The notes beneath the pieces were generated by a model. The model did no database searches, was not told the DNA's origin, and worked only from the letters and a program-made list of their open reading frames with translations. The position numbers and the translations under genes are program-made. This document shows, in pieces, positions 46,220 through 57,799 of a stretch of 64,000 nucleotides of DNA. The first letter of the stretch is position 1, and the number at the start of each line of letters is the position of its first letter. The stretch is from Achatina immaculata (taxonomy: Eukaryota > Mollusca > Gastropoda > Stylommatophora > Achatinidae): the NCBI GenBank assembly GCA_009760885.1, contig CM019718.1, forward strand, positions 27,773,633 to 27,837,632, given 5' to 3'.

Positions 46220-46265
<46 letters not shown>
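46182..46265. repeat. Microsatellite (TA)n
   Basis: About 80 bp of imperfect TA, at the outer edge of the solo transposon arm. Confidence 0.93.
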
Positions 46266-46266
<1 letters not shown>

Positions 46267-47204
46267 AGCAAAGTCTATCTAAGTTCTGCTGAGCCAGGTT
46301 GAAACATCCGGTTTCTGACTTGATCCTGTCTATCTTATGATCGTTAATGTTCATCCATCACCTGCAGTGATCTATTTTGGCTACTTCTTGTACGTTACGT
46401 AGAAGACATCTACCAGCTTCTCTCATCAACAGATGCATGGTCGCCGTTGAAGGCCAGGCTGATGTGCAGATTTATCTTCCCGGGGAGGCACAAAACCGCC
46501 ACGAAGCTCCACAATCTTGGCTGTAATATTATACCAGAAGCGGGAACAATATAGAGCGCTCTTTTTTTTTTTTTTTGGATAGCCCTCAAGAGTCAACAGC
46601 CGGCACGTGAGATACTCTCAAGCTCTGAAGAGAGGGGTGCGTTCAGGACCTCTCAAGCTTCTGCTTCCTGTTCCCCTTCCACCGTATCACAGTCGTGCCC
46701 TGAAAGCAAAGTTATCAAGGAGGGCAGTGTGATGCCCTCTGTTACCGTTATATCAAAAGAAAAGACACGAGCCACAATATTATGATTCATCAGTTGTGAC
46801 GTATGGCGCAGACAACAATGGCGCAGACAATGTGACGGCCGTCCTTACCAGACTCTGTGGAGGTCGTGGAGGTCATGTGAAGGTGGCGCCCCCTGGGGTT
46901 TTTTTTTTCTTTAGTGTTTTGGTGTGGTTATTGAAAAGTAGAGGCTATAAAAACATCGAGTAGTCAACTTCTTGATACGTGATGAAGTAAAATGTTATCA
47001 TAAATCATACATGGTTGAGTGGCTGCCAGGGAAGCAGGACGAGTTTTGATTGCCTTTTTCCGGCAAGTCGAAGAAAAAGAGACAAAATATTAATTTTCTG
47101 TTTAAAAGTCCTGCTTGTAATCAAGAAGGAAACAAAGACAGAAACCTAGTAGTTAAAAGTCAAAGGAACCAACAGATCATTCAGAGCTAGGTGGACAAAT
47201 TACG
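46266..47204. other. Unassigned sequence
   Basis: A poly-T run at 46562-46577. No gene recognised. Confidence 0.4.
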
Positions 47205-47610
47205 GCCTGCTGGCCAAATGCTGGTCTACAAATAAGAGAGTACAACGAGAAATGGAGGTCATGGAGATATGGTTTATGAGAAGGATGTTGAAGGTACCAT
47301 GGACAGCCAAGAGAACCAATGAAGAAATCTTAAGAGAAGCTGGAGTTAAAAAGCAAATTATAGCAAAGATCAGAGGCAGGCAAGCGAGATTTATAGAACA
47401 TTTCCTGAGAAGAGGAAAATTGGAACACACTGTGGCAACCGGAAAAATTAAAGGAAGAAGACAGAGGAAGACAGAGAGAGAAGTTACTGGATGGGCTGTC
47501 AGTGTGGCTAGGAAGAAAGTCACCGGCGGATCTCACAATCAAGTCTAAAGACAGGGAATTGTGGGGAGAAATGATCGTCTACGCCACGTGGCACGGCACT
47601 TGAACTGAAT
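47205..47610 (+). mobile_element. LINE family F, C-terminal fragment
   Basis: 98 open codons (47252-47548): MEIWFMRRMLKVPW, RTNEEILREAGV, RGRQARFIEHFLRR and KIKGRRQRKTEREVTGW. It continues in a shifted frame to DRELWGEMIVYATWHGT and a stop. This is the domain after the RT of APE-type LINEs. Confidence 0.82.
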
Positions 47611-47915
47611 TGGCCAAATGCGTCTCTCGATCTTAATTACCCTCAAAGTAAACAATGTATCAGTCTTTTGGTTCGATAATACAATCCTCACAGCATCTTA
47701 GCACACTTGAGAGTAGAGCTTATTTACTAATAATTTTGAAAAGGAGCTTGTGAATCCTTCCTATAAATTCGTTTATGTAGAAAAATTATTAATGCAAAAG
47801 ATGATCGCTTGATTTCTTCCATAAGGCCACGATAATAGTGATACCGATGTCAGAGATAAATGCAGTGAACGATGTTTTAAGACATGGGGATAATTAGAAA
47901 TGCGTATGCCAAGTT
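47611..47915. other. Unassigned sequence
   Basis: Nothing recognised. Confidence 0.35.
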
Positions 47916-47919
47916 AGCG

Positions 47920-47929
47920 TCATCATCAC

Positions 47930-47973
<44 letters not shown>

Positions 47974-48135
47974 CCTTTCACTCCCTTGAGAGCATAGGCC
48001 ACGGATAAAGGCTCTCCAGTCATCCCTGTTCTTGGAATTATTCTCTGCTTCCTTCCATGTGTATCCCTTGTCTCTGAGCACTGTCATCATTTCTCTTCTC
48101 CAAGTAAGTCTAGGCCTTCCTCGTCTTCGAGTTAA
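47920..48135 (-). mobile_element. LINE family H, 3' end with (GAT)n tail
   Basis: The - strand encodes RRRGRPRLTWRREMMTVLRD, GYTWKEAENNSKNRDDWRAF and GLCSQGSER with a stop, then (GAT)n (47922-47973). Possible imperfect duplication agttagcgt/agttaacgt at 47914 and 48130. Confidence 0.83.
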
Positions 48136-48330
48136 CGTAAGTAACGTTATTTTACGTACGTTTTCTGCCAACACAAGGCCTGTTTGGCAGCAGGGACATC
48201 AAGGGCCGAAGACCCACAGCCGGTCAAGGTCTTATTCTGTCTGTCTCTCTCTTGATGAGTTTCCTAACAGGCTAACAGAGCACAGCTGGCAGTGGTCCGC
48301 ATGGTAGTGGGAGTCTACTGAGAGGCTGGT
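48136..48330. other. Unassigned sequence
   Basis: Nothing recognised. Confidence 0.35.
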
Positions 48331-48592
48331 TTTTTTTACAGACCCATTCCAGATTTTAGAGCCGGTCACCGTAATCCATGAAGAATTCGACCCGTTGCTT
48401 GTCTTCCAGCATCTTCATGGGCGCCGTTTGCTAGCAACATCCTGCTCCAGGAAGAACAACTGGGACTGAGACCTAAGCGACAAGGACTAACACCGGCACC
48501 TTCCTGCAGTATTACCATGACAACAGACGCTTTACCTGAGGGGAACGCCGATCTCAAAGCTGAGCACTCTAACTGCGCTACGTGAGACCACC
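48331..48592 (-). mobile_element. Repeat Y, near full-length SINE with tRNA-like head
   Basis: On the - strand it starts GGTCTCACGTAGCGCAGTTA followed by GAGTGCTC, which resembles a tRNA 5' half with box A. No good box B follows. Ends in an A-rich tail. The 3' part recurs at 44943-45040. Confidence 0.65.
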
Positions 48593-49020
48593 TGTCACCA
48601 CCTGCCTGGTGACCTTTGACCTATGACACCCAGTGGCCCTGGTGTAGACCTGGCACTGCGTCATGCTTCCTCAGAGCTAACCCCCGGACAGTTTCAGAAA
48701 AGCAGTCTCTTTAAAAATCTTCTTGAGTGGCAAAGAGACGGCGTAGACGTGGAAAGTGATGGCACTGGCAATCAGTTTGAGCTGTTGGAAGTACGAATGC
48801 TGGAGAGGGGGGGGGGGTGGACAGGTCGAAAGTCTTAAAGCTGGTCCATTTTTCTAGACTTATTGTAAAAGGACAGGAACAGTTTTATTCATTAACGGAC
48901 TACACATTCATACAGAAATATACGGGACGAAGAAATACGAACAGAAAGGCTTTGTGTGTATTTATATATTTTATTGGGAGCACAGACGTCCGTTTCGGCA
49001 ATCAGTGACCTGTTGCTGAG
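48593..49020. other. Unassigned sequence
   Basis: G run at 48809-48819. Nothing recognised. Confidence 0.35.
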
Positions 49021-49320
49021 ATGTCAGTGTCAGGGCTGGCGAACCTCAGCTGACCAAGACCCTGTCCCATCTCTCCGCTGGTCCCTCCAGTAACAAGCTT
49101 TGCCTGGCTAACGGGGCAAGGACCGCCACAGTTCTCGTAGTGGTGGAGTCTGTCAAAGAAGTATTGCACGTCTGCTTTTTTAGTGGCACTCAGGGAAAGA
49201 GAAAAAGCTCATGTGGCCCGTTTCCAACCCGATACGATGCTGCGCTTCAACATCTCCACAGCATTGGCCGCAAAGAACACTAGCTTGTAGTTCCAGAGAG
49301 ACAGAAGAAGAAGAAGAATT
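49021..49320 (+). mobile_element. Repeat X (SINE-like), near full-length
   Basis: Collinear with 25740-26046 and ends in (AAG)n at 49300-49318. It holds the single-copy version of the segment amplified at 11455-11733. Confidence 0.8.
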
Positions 49321-50067
49321 TTATTTTGCATACTTACACACAAACATTTTTTTCTAGCACTCCAACAAGCTTCCATTAGTTTATGGAACAATTTTTAAAT
49401 TTTAAAATTATTTCATTACTCCAGCTTGGCCCATCTTGGCGGAATTTTAGGTCCTTGTCAAAGCAGTACACTGGGGGCCGCACCCATTTACAAGAAAGAA
49501 AATGTTACGCTGAAAGTGTTTGCAACGTGGGGCCCCATGGGCAGCTGCCTGGGTTGCCCGCCCATTAAAACGGGACTGATTCCAATTTCTTGATACCATC
49601 GCAACCCGCTGACAAAAGAAAGCAGAATCTTATCTTGGGTGGACTGTAACCTTCCCCCCCCCCCTCCAACCCTCCCTCCCATGCCTTTGATTTTAAGAAG
49701 TTCTTATTCCTCGTCTCCTTCCTAATCTTTAGTCTGGTGAAGATACAGTTTTCCTTTTTTCGTTTTAGAGTAAACACGTTCGCTACATCATGGTACCAAA
49801 GGCTTTGGATCGAATCAGGCAAAACAAAACATGTAATGAAAGTTAAAGCGAGAACATTAAACATATTTTCCTGCCTACTGTTTGCGTTTTACCTGTTGCG
49901 TACTTGCAACAGATAAAAGAAACATTGCTTCCTCCTGTCATCTCCCAGATAAGCAAATACACGTATAATGCTACATTTATAATGTTAAGGTTTGATCATA
50001 AGTGGCAAAATGCTGTTTCATCTCCTATAAAAAAAAATATGAACAAAATTACGACAAATTCTCAGCC
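49321..50067. other. Unassigned sequence
   Basis: C run at 49655-49665. Nothing recognised. Confidence 0.35.
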
Positions 50068-50078
50068 TAGTAGATATT

Positions 50079-50335
50079 CATTCATTCATTTGCATGTCCC
50101 TTGCGGAACTTTGCCTCCCAAACAGCACTCCTGTAGGCCTCTCGGTTGTGAGCAAGATGGCCTGCTGCTGCGGCATCCATTTGCAGATCGTCAACGATGT
50201 CTTGCAGCCATCTTCGTTTTGGTCTTCCTCTTTTTCTTTTTCCCATTATGCATCCTTCCAAGGCGGTCTTCTCTAAATTCTCATGAAATTTAATGTGTCC
50301 AAAATATTTAAGTTTTCTTACTAGATATTATAATT
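50079..50335 (-). mobile_element. LINE family A, 3' fragment with clear target duplication
   Basis: The - strand carries the A 3' end (RRWLQDIVDDLQMDAAAAG) and a (TGAA)n tail. The 11-bp direct repeat tagtagatatt flanks it (50068-50078, 50336-50346). Confidence 0.9.
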
Positions 50336-50346
50336 TAGTAGATATT

Positions 50347-51269
50347 ATTCTTTTTAAAAAAAAATGCCACACCGCTTAACAGCTAAACTTATGCGTTAAT
50401 CATTACGTCAAAATGATTCCAGGACGTATTTAGTAGCCAAGAGAGCCAAATTCACCCACGCGCCAAGTGTTTGACCTCGCTCCTTCCGACCTCACAAGGT
50501 CGCGCTGCGCTTCGAGACTTAAAAAGGTGGATCTCCTTTTTTTTTTTAAGTAACAACGCAAAACATGACATGCCACATCTGCAAAGAGATATTACCCCAG
50601 GATTAACGCGTTCGTGACCCCCTCAAAAGAATGATGTGCTACGCTTGACGACAGATAATACATTTATTACTCCCAAGAGACTTTTAGTATCAGTTGTTAC
50701 CTTGGCAACCGCGTCGACGGTTAATTCTCCACTTAAAAATCGAGAATGAATAGCAAAGGGAAGAAATCAATTTATACGATAACGATTTCTGCCAGGTTCT
50801 TGAAGAATAAAGAAATGAAGATCCAAACGGAAAGTAACACAGGTATGAAACAAAAGCGATCAATTTTCGTTCAAAAAAGATATAGCACATAGTTACTGTA
50901 TATTCTGATGTTGGTAACTTCGGCAAATTATGTAGATTTTGGCCTTTATGTAGATTTTCTATGTTGCTGTTGTTTTATTTTAAAATTTTATCTTGCGTTT
51001 CATGTTTCAAATAGATGAAGGAGTCAATACGATGTTACAAAATGTAGAAACAATAAATCAGGAGGTCAAGTCACCCACGAGACTGTTCCCATAAGGTAAC
51101 TGGACCAGGAAGAGCTGATGAACTTATGAAACAGAGAAGAGAGTTACTCTGCCTTAAAGAGTTTAGCGTTGTCTGATGACTGTCAAAAACTGTTGATAAA
51201 AAAGATGGAAGTGTAAAGGGGATTTACATGTACCTCTGCAGTTTAAATTTACTCTTTCATTTTCTGTGC
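50347..51269. other. Unassigned sequence
   Basis: Nothing recognised. An A/T-rich region with several homopolymers. Confidence 0.4.
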
Positions 51270-51535
51270 TCATTGTTCATAAATACGCCAAAAAAGAAAA
51301 AAAATATTGTTCATAAATGTGCCAAGAAAAGCAAAAATATTGTTCATAAATCTGCCAAAAAAGCAAAAATATTGTTCATAAATGTGCCCCCCCCCCCAAA
51401 AAAAAAAAAACAACCAAAAACATTGTTCATAAATACGCTTTAAAAAAGCAAAAACATTGTTAATAAATACGCAAAAAAAAGCAACAGCACTGTTCCTAAA
51501 TAGGCCAAAAAATAGCAAAAACACTGTTCATATTT
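51270..51535. repeat. Minisatellite, ~32-34-bp unit, ~8 copies
   Basis: ATTGTTCATAAATGTGCC followed by an A-rich spacer with AGCAAAAAT. One unit gained a C run (51388-51396). Confidence 0.88.
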
Positions 51536-51609
51536 ACTGCCGTGGTACAGTAATGCACAAAATGTTCTATTTATGTTCTTTTGTCCAAATTTGTATCATT
51601 TTTTTGCTA

Positions 51610-52081
51610 TGGTAGTAGTAGTAGTAGTAGTAGTAATAGTAGTAGTAGTAGCAGCAGTAGTAGTAGTAGCTGTAGTAGTATTAGTACTAGCAGTAGTAAT
51701 AATAGTAGTATAGTAGTAGTAGTAGTAGTAGTAGTAGTAGCTGTAGTAGTATTAGTACTAGCAGTAGTAATAATAGTAGTATAGTAGTAGTAGTAGTAGT
51801 AGTAGTAGCTGTAGTAGTATTAGTACTAGCAGTAGTAATAATAGTAGTATAGTAGTAGTAGTAGTAGTGATAGTAGCAGTAGTAGTAATAATAATAGTAG
51901 TGTAGTAGTAGTAGTAGTAGTAATAATAATAATAGTAGTGTAGTAGTAGTAGTAATAGTAGTAGAAGTAGTAGTAGTCTAATAGTAGTGTAGTGGTCGTA
52001 GTAGTAATAATAGTAATGTAGTAGTAGTAGTAGGGATAGTAGTATTAGGAGTAGTAATAATAGTAGTGTAGTAGTAGTAGT
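51610..52081. repeat. Imperfect (AGT)n array, left flank of LINE C copy 2
   Basis: A ~70-bp block starting TAGCTGTAGTAGTATTAG recurs at about 51668, 51738 and 51808. Confidence 0.95.
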
Positions 52082-52103
52082 TTCCATAACGATATCTTTA
52101 CAG

Positions 52104-52999
52104 AAGAAGGGATGAGTGAATGGTTCCAGATTGAAACAGGTGTGAAACAAGGATGTATACTGTCTCCTTTACTTTTTGGGATTACAATAGACTTCATAAT
52201 GAAAAAATGCTGCACAGGTAACACAGGTAATGACTGGGTACATGGGACCCAACTAGAAGACCTTGATTTTGCTGGTGACATAACTCTTATCAGTAATAAT
52301 GTGAATTCCATGCAAGAAAAAACAGATAGCCTGTCTTCACTAGATAGCAAAATAGGACTTGAAATTAACAAGGACAAAACAAAAATAATGAAAATTCCCA
52401 ACAATCAAAATGGAAAAATACACATAGAAGGGACAGATATTGAAGAAGTCAATCAATTTGCATACCTTGGCAGCTACATAGACCAGGATGGTGACACTAG
52501 AAAGTAAGTTAGGATCAGAATTGCAAAAGCAGCATCAATCTTCAAGAATCTTGAGAACATATGGAATTCAAAAGTTATAAGCACAAAAATCAAGTTAATA
52601 CTATTCAATTCAAATGTAATATCCACCCTCATTTATGCATGCGAAACATGGAAAACAACTAAAGAAATAGAAAAGAAATTAGACTCTTTTGAAAAGAAAT
52701 GCTTAAGGAAAATACTCGGCATCAAATGTAATGAATTCAAGAACAATGCAGAGATAAGACAGGTGACTGAGCAACAACCAGTCTCATGGGTGATCAGGAA
52801 AAGGAGATGGACATATGATGGTTACTTGATGAGAAAAAATGATCAGAGAATCCCAAAACAAGCTATCAAGTGGAACACAACAGGCCGAAAAAGAGGCAGA
52901 CCGCGTGAAACTCTGAAGAGGACATTATTAAGAGAAAAATTGACTACTTTGCGAGCCCTATGTAACGTTTAACGGCACGGGAAGGATATAAGATAAGAT
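52104..52999 (+). mobile_element. LINE family C, second copy inside (AGT)n
   Basis: Close relative of 29878-31744. Starts at RT motif B (TGVKQGCILSPLLFG) and runs to the same 3' end with an (ATAAG)n tail (52984-52999). Motif C is LDFAGD, with the first catalytic Asp lost. A stop at 52505 and an internal deletion of ~20 codons near 52937 inactivate it. About 22 bp of unplaced sequence separates its 5' end from the array. Confidence 0.92.
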
Positions 53000-53928
53000 A
53001 AGTAGTAGTAGTGATAGTAGTAGAAGTAGTAGTAGTACTAATAGTAGTGTAGTGGTCGTAGTAGTAATAATAGTAATGTAGCAGTAGTAATAGCGATAGT
53101 AGTAGTAGTAGTAGGAGCAGTAATAATAGTAGTGTAGTAGTAGTAGTAGTAGTAGTAGTAATAGTAGTAGTAGTGATAGTAGCAGTAGTAGTAGTAGGAG
53201 TGGTGGTAGTAGTAGTAGTAGTAGTAGTAATAGTAGCAGTAGTAGGAGTGGTTATGGTAGTAGTAGTAGGTGTAGTAGTAGCAGTAGTAGCAGTACTAGT
53301 AGTGGTGGTGGTGGTAGTAGTAATAGTAGTAGTAGTAGCAGTTGTAGTTGTAGTAGTAACAGTATTAATAGTGCTGGTGGTAGTAATAGTAGTAGTAATT
53401 ATAGTAATGGTAGTAATAGTGGCAGTAGTAGTGGTAGTAATAGTAGTAGTAGTAGTAGTAGTAGGTAGTAGTAGTAGTAGTGATATTAATGGTGTAATAG
53501 TGGCAGTAGTAGTAGTAGTGGTAGTAATAGTAGTAGTAGTAGTAGCAGTAGTAGTGATTTTAATGGTAGTAATAGTGGGAGTATTAGTAGTAGTGGTAGT
53601 ATTAGTAGTAGTAGTATTAGTAGTAGTAGTAGTAATTGTAGTAGTAATGATAGTAGTATTAGTATTAGTAGTAGTAGTAATAGTACTAGTAGTAGCAATA
53701 TTAATAGTAGTAATAGTGGCAATAGTAGTAGTAGTGGTAGTAGTAGTAGTAGTAGTTGTAGTAATAGTGAGAGTAGTAGTAATATTAATAGTAGTAGTAT
53801 TTGTAGTAATAGTAGTGATATTAATTGTAGTAATAGTGGCAGTAGTGGTAGTAGTTGTAGTAATAGTAGTAGTAGTAATAGTAGTAGGAGTAGTTGTTGT
53901 TGTTGTAGTGGTAGTAATAGTGGCAGTT

Positions 53929-53973
<45 letters not shown>

Positions 53974-54072
53974 ATTACAGTAGTAGTGATAGTAGTAGTA
54001 GTAGTAATAATAATAGTAGAAGTGATAATAGTAGCAACAGTAGTTGTGCTAGTAGTAATAGTAGTAGTAGAA
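53000..54072. repeat. Imperfect (AGT)n array, right flank of LINE C copy 2
   Basis: 1.07 kb of AGT-type triplets with GGT, AAT and TGT variants. The largest triplet block in the window. Confidence 0.95.
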
Positions 54073-55274
54073 GAGTCTGTAGAAAATGTAAGCTGCTATA
54101 AAGACAGGTAAAAGAGGAAAGAAAATGAAAGAGGCAGACATTGTTTTTTCAGACAATTAATTTTAAAAAAAACGTCTTTGTAATTCTTCTTCTCGTTCCT
54201 TCCAGCACTTCTCGCGTTAGCTGTCAACAAAAGGAAAATATAAAAAAAAAATCTAACCTAGCCGAGACAACTTATCCAGACATTACACTCTAAATCACAA
54301 AGTGAAAAAGAAAAAAAAAAAAACAGTCTGCTTTCTTACTGTAGGTCAAGCGTAAAAGTAGAAAGGTTTCTTGAAAAAAAAAAAGTTGAGCTTTGTCAAA
54401 TGGAACAAACCAAGTTTTACGGAACAATTATACTCCATCTGCTCTACATTACGTTCTCAGGAGGCTGTCTCTAAGCCAGTTCGCGGAGCGGAAACATCTT
54501 TAATTCACAGACCAGGCCGTGAAGAGAGAAGGGTCCAGATTTTTGTGTCAGATTAGCAGATTATCCTTACACCAACGCAGGTGAAGGACAGAAGAAAAAA
54601 AGAAAAAGTGAAATCTACGTGTGATTTCATCTCTCGGTTCGAGAACATTCTCTTAAGAGAATCAGTCGATGCTGAAGATATAATTATTTCGAATGACAGA
54701 GCGTCCATCCATGGAGACTTTTCCTTATGTCGTTCTCTTGGGTTCTGGCATTACAGTTCAAGCATACATGCTTGTTACGAGCAAGGTACCGTAAGAAATA
54801 GGCCTGCACACTCGAGGGCGAGGAGAGAAATTGTAGAAAGAAATAGGTTTTCTTGGAGAACAATATTTCTCTCCAAAAGCGAGGAAAGCCTTTAAAATAA
54901 TGATACCATTTGTCACGAACTGACAGGTCGAAGTAGTCCTATCTTTGCTAGACCTAGCAGATCGTGTAGACTTTTCTTGGTTGTTTTTTTTTTTTCTTCA
55001 TAGTCAAAGCATTTTCCCATTTTCATGAAATTTATTTTAGATTGTGAGGTACCCCAGTCTCCCACCCCTACACCACCACCACCCCCCCCCCCTTTCTTCC
55101 AACAACAGAGGCCTCGGTAAACAGAAGGATTTCATAATTTCTTTGATTGAGGCTCAGAATTGCTTGTAACATTTTACTCAAAGCTAATTAATTTAAAATG
55201 CAAAGAAAGGAAAAGTTACTCGCAGTAGATAATTACGAACAATGGGCACGAAAACCGATTGAGTAAAATAAAAT
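54073..55274. other. Unassigned sequence
   Basis: Homopolymers at 54242, 54308 and 55078-55091. No gene recognised. Confidence 0.4.
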
Positions 55275-55680
55275 AATAATGGCAAGTCCCCTTACAACCA
55301 TAAAGCCAAGTCCCTTTACAATTATAAAAGCAGGGCGTCACCTTACAATTATAAAGACAAGTCCCCTTATAATTAAAAAGGTAATAAAGGCGTCACCTTA
55401 CAATTATAAAGACAAGTCCCCTTATAATTAAAAAGGTAATAAAGGCGTCACCTTACAATTATAAAGACGAGTTCCTTTATAATTAAAAGGGTATAAAGGC
55501 ATCACCCTAAAATTATAAAGACACGGCCCCTTACAGCTATAAAGGTAAGTCCACTTACTGTTATAAAGCCAGGTCCTTACATTTGTAAAGACCAGTCCTT
55601 TTCCAGTTATAAAGGTAAATCCCTTTACATTTACCAAGGCAAATCTGCTTACAATTATAAAGGCGAGTCTAATTAAACGT
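55275..55680. repeat. Minisatellite, ~35-bp unit, ~11 copies
   Basis: CCTTACAATTATAAAGACAA and AAGTCCCCTTA recur with moderate divergence. Two adjacent 60-bp blocks (55374-55440) are identical. Confidence 0.9.
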
Positions 55681-55734
55681 TCACTTGTGAACAGTTTTTT
55701 TTTTACATTCATCAAACAACCCTAAACCCCTTTA

Positions 55735-56092
55735 AGTCTCTCTCTCTTTCGCTCTCTGTCTCTGTCTCTCTCTCTGTCTGTCTCGCTCTCTGTCTCTGTC
55801 TCGCTCTCTGTCTCTCTCTGTGCCTCTCTCTGTCTCTCTCATTATTCATTCATTCTCTCTATCTGTCTGTGTCTCTCTGTGTCTCTCTGTCTCTCTCTAT
55901 GCCTCTCTCTGTCTCTGTGTGTGTCTCTCTCTCTGTCTCTCTCTATGCCTCTCTCTGTCTCTGTGTCTGTGTCTCTCTGTCTTTCTCTGTGTCTCTCTAT
56001 GTCTCTCTCTGTCTATCTCTGTGCCCTCTCTGTCTCTCTCTGGCTCTCTCTCTCTGTCTCTTTCTCTGTCTGTCTGTCTCTCTTTGTGTTTC
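55735..56092. repeat. Pyrimidine-rich (TCTC/TCTG)n microsatellite
   Basis: About 350 bp of CT, TCTG and CTGTGTCTCT blocks. Confidence 0.93.
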
Positions 56093-56660
56093 GTAGTTCA
56101 TCAGTTATTCCTTGTCCTGACAACTTGTGAGAACCGTCCCGTGGCTGACGTACAGATATCCTTTGAAGTTTTAATAACAAGAACACGGGGCTTTGGAGCA
56201 CAAGCATGATTTGTTATTACTTTTGGCGAATCATGCTTATCATGGGAGAAGCCACTCGGCAAGTTTGACAGAGAACAAACACCTGCCCACTTCTAATCCG
56301 TCTTCTAAGACGGAAAAAGTGCCACATGTTATAAAGGTGGGCAATCTGAAACTTTCCAAAAGACAAATGAAACCAACTTTTTTTTTTTTTTCATTTGATA
56401 CAAGAGCAGGAGTATCACAGTCGATAGCGGATTGTTTTACCAAGCGAAGAGCAGTTGCTTGGATTTGACCTGGTCTCACACTCCGGTCAACCTTTATCTG
56501 TAAAGTTCAGCAACTTATACTTATGTAAGGGAGCTAATTCTGAAAATAAGAAGTATTTGTATTCAAGACGAGGCACACCATAGTAAACCGTAATCTTTTA
56601 CTCACTCACTCACTCATTCACTCACTCACACACACACACAAAATAGAAAGAACGAGGAAA
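56093..56660. other. Unassigned sequence
   Basis: Poly-T at 56378-56390; short (CTCA)n/(CA)n at 56600-56640. Nothing recognised. Confidence 0.35.
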
Positions 56661-56776
56661 GTGGACGGGGGAAAAAAATGGCAGAAAGTAAGACGAGCAC
56701 GTGTAAATAAAGAAAATACAACAATCCAATATTTTGGCCAAGGCGTTTTTCAGAGATCACATACAAAAACACCACC

Positions 56777-56968
56777 ATCGCTTCTCGGCCTTGTGGCTAA
56801 GATCAAAGTGGCTGAGGTCAGAGAGTCCTCTTGGCAGGTACTCTGATCAACATGCGTCGTTTAACTAAACGAGATGCCCGAGGCCCGCCCTGTACATTGA
56901 ATGCCGGGGGTATGGTCCACATCTCTTTACGGGTGGGCCCGGTTTGCAATACCACCGGGTCATGACCT
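56777..56968 (+). ncRNA. U2 snRNA-like sequence (pseudogene or snRNA-headed SINE)
   Basis: Bases 56777-56806 match the first 30 nt of U2 snRNA with one difference (ATCGCTTCTCGGCCTT, then GTGGCTAAGATCAA). About 160 nt later CCCGGTTTGCAATACCACC and GGG resemble U2 stem-loop IV. Total length ~192 nt is close to U2 (~188). The branch-site pairing sequence GTAGTA and an Sm site (ATTTTTGG type) are not visible, so it is not a normal U2 gene. Confidence 0.6.
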
Positions 56969-57164
56969 GTTGTTTTCGTGGTCAATATAAAAGACACCAG
57001 ATAAAAACACGAAAGACAGATGAAAAAAAAAAACAAACTAACCACTTAGTCCTTTTCGGTGACCTTCCTGTAAGAGAGACGGACACAAAATGGCTTGTAA
57101 GAAAGACGAACAAAGGTCACGGGTTACTGGTATGATTACCTTTTTTTTTTGTTTTTTTTTTGGC
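56969..57164. other. Unassigned sequence
   Basis: A run at 57022-57032 and T run at 57140-57160. Nothing recognised. Confidence 0.3.
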
Positions 57165-57310
57165 TACCACGTGGTGACTCTTTTCCTACCACGTAGTGTC
57201 TCTTTTTTCTACAACGTTTTGTCTCTTTTCCTACCACGTGGTTTCTCTTTTTTCTACAACGTTTTGTCTCTTTTCCTACCACGTGGTGTCTCTTTTCATA
57301 CCACGTGCCG
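57165..57310. repeat. Short minisatellite with CACGTG palindromes
   Basis: CTACCACGTGGTGTCTCTTTT alternates with a TTTCTACAACGTTTTGTCTC unit. Five CACGT-containing copies. Confidence 0.85.
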
Positions 57311-57704
57311 CGTCAAGAGTTTTTTTTTTAAAATCATAAATAGAATAACCATATCTATTTATTTTTGTTCTGTAGATTCAAATCTTAAACATAGAGTTGA
57401 CCATCTCGCAGAAGTATCATGGTTTAAGAGGAAAAAAAAAAAAGGGTAAAATCTCCGTTCCCTTGCCATTAAGACAAATCGAGGATACGATGTTAGGCCC
57501 GTATTTCAAAGACTTTCGGCACGTGAAAGTGTGATCTGGTCATTACTAGGCCTGACCGCATTTACCTTCCCCGGGTTTATCTGGGAACAAAAACTGCACC
57601 GGAATCAGCTTAGAGAAAAACCTTTTGGGGGTCATTTTGGGATGTGGCCTGGGAGACAGAGGAGGCGACACCATGAGGAATTTTGAAACCTACTGCTTTA
57701 TGTA
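57311..57704. other. Unassigned sequence
   Basis: The stretch 57440-57530 shares TTGCCATTAAGAC, GGATACGATGTTAG and CCCGTAT words with 17140-17200, so both belong to one dispersed repeat. Confidence 0.45.
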
Positions 57705-57778
57705 TAGCGCTTTAGATGCTGAGAAATAAAAGTCTTAGTAAGACTAATACTAGCGTCCTGGGTTCGAGTCCCATTTAT
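57705..57778 (+). other. tRNA-like/Pol III box B sequence
   Basis: A perfect box B GGGTTCGAGTCCC (57760-57772) is followed by a T run (57777-57788). A weak box A-like TAGCGCTTTAGATG lies 54 nt upstream. No cloverleaf I can support, so probably a tRNA-derived fragment. Confidence 0.4.
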
Positions 57779-57799
57779 TTTTTTTTTACTACCTTTCTA

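Noticed and set aside
51114..51134. Hammerhead-like CTGATGA...GAAAC words
   Set aside because: No plausible stem II between them and no closing stems; chance match.
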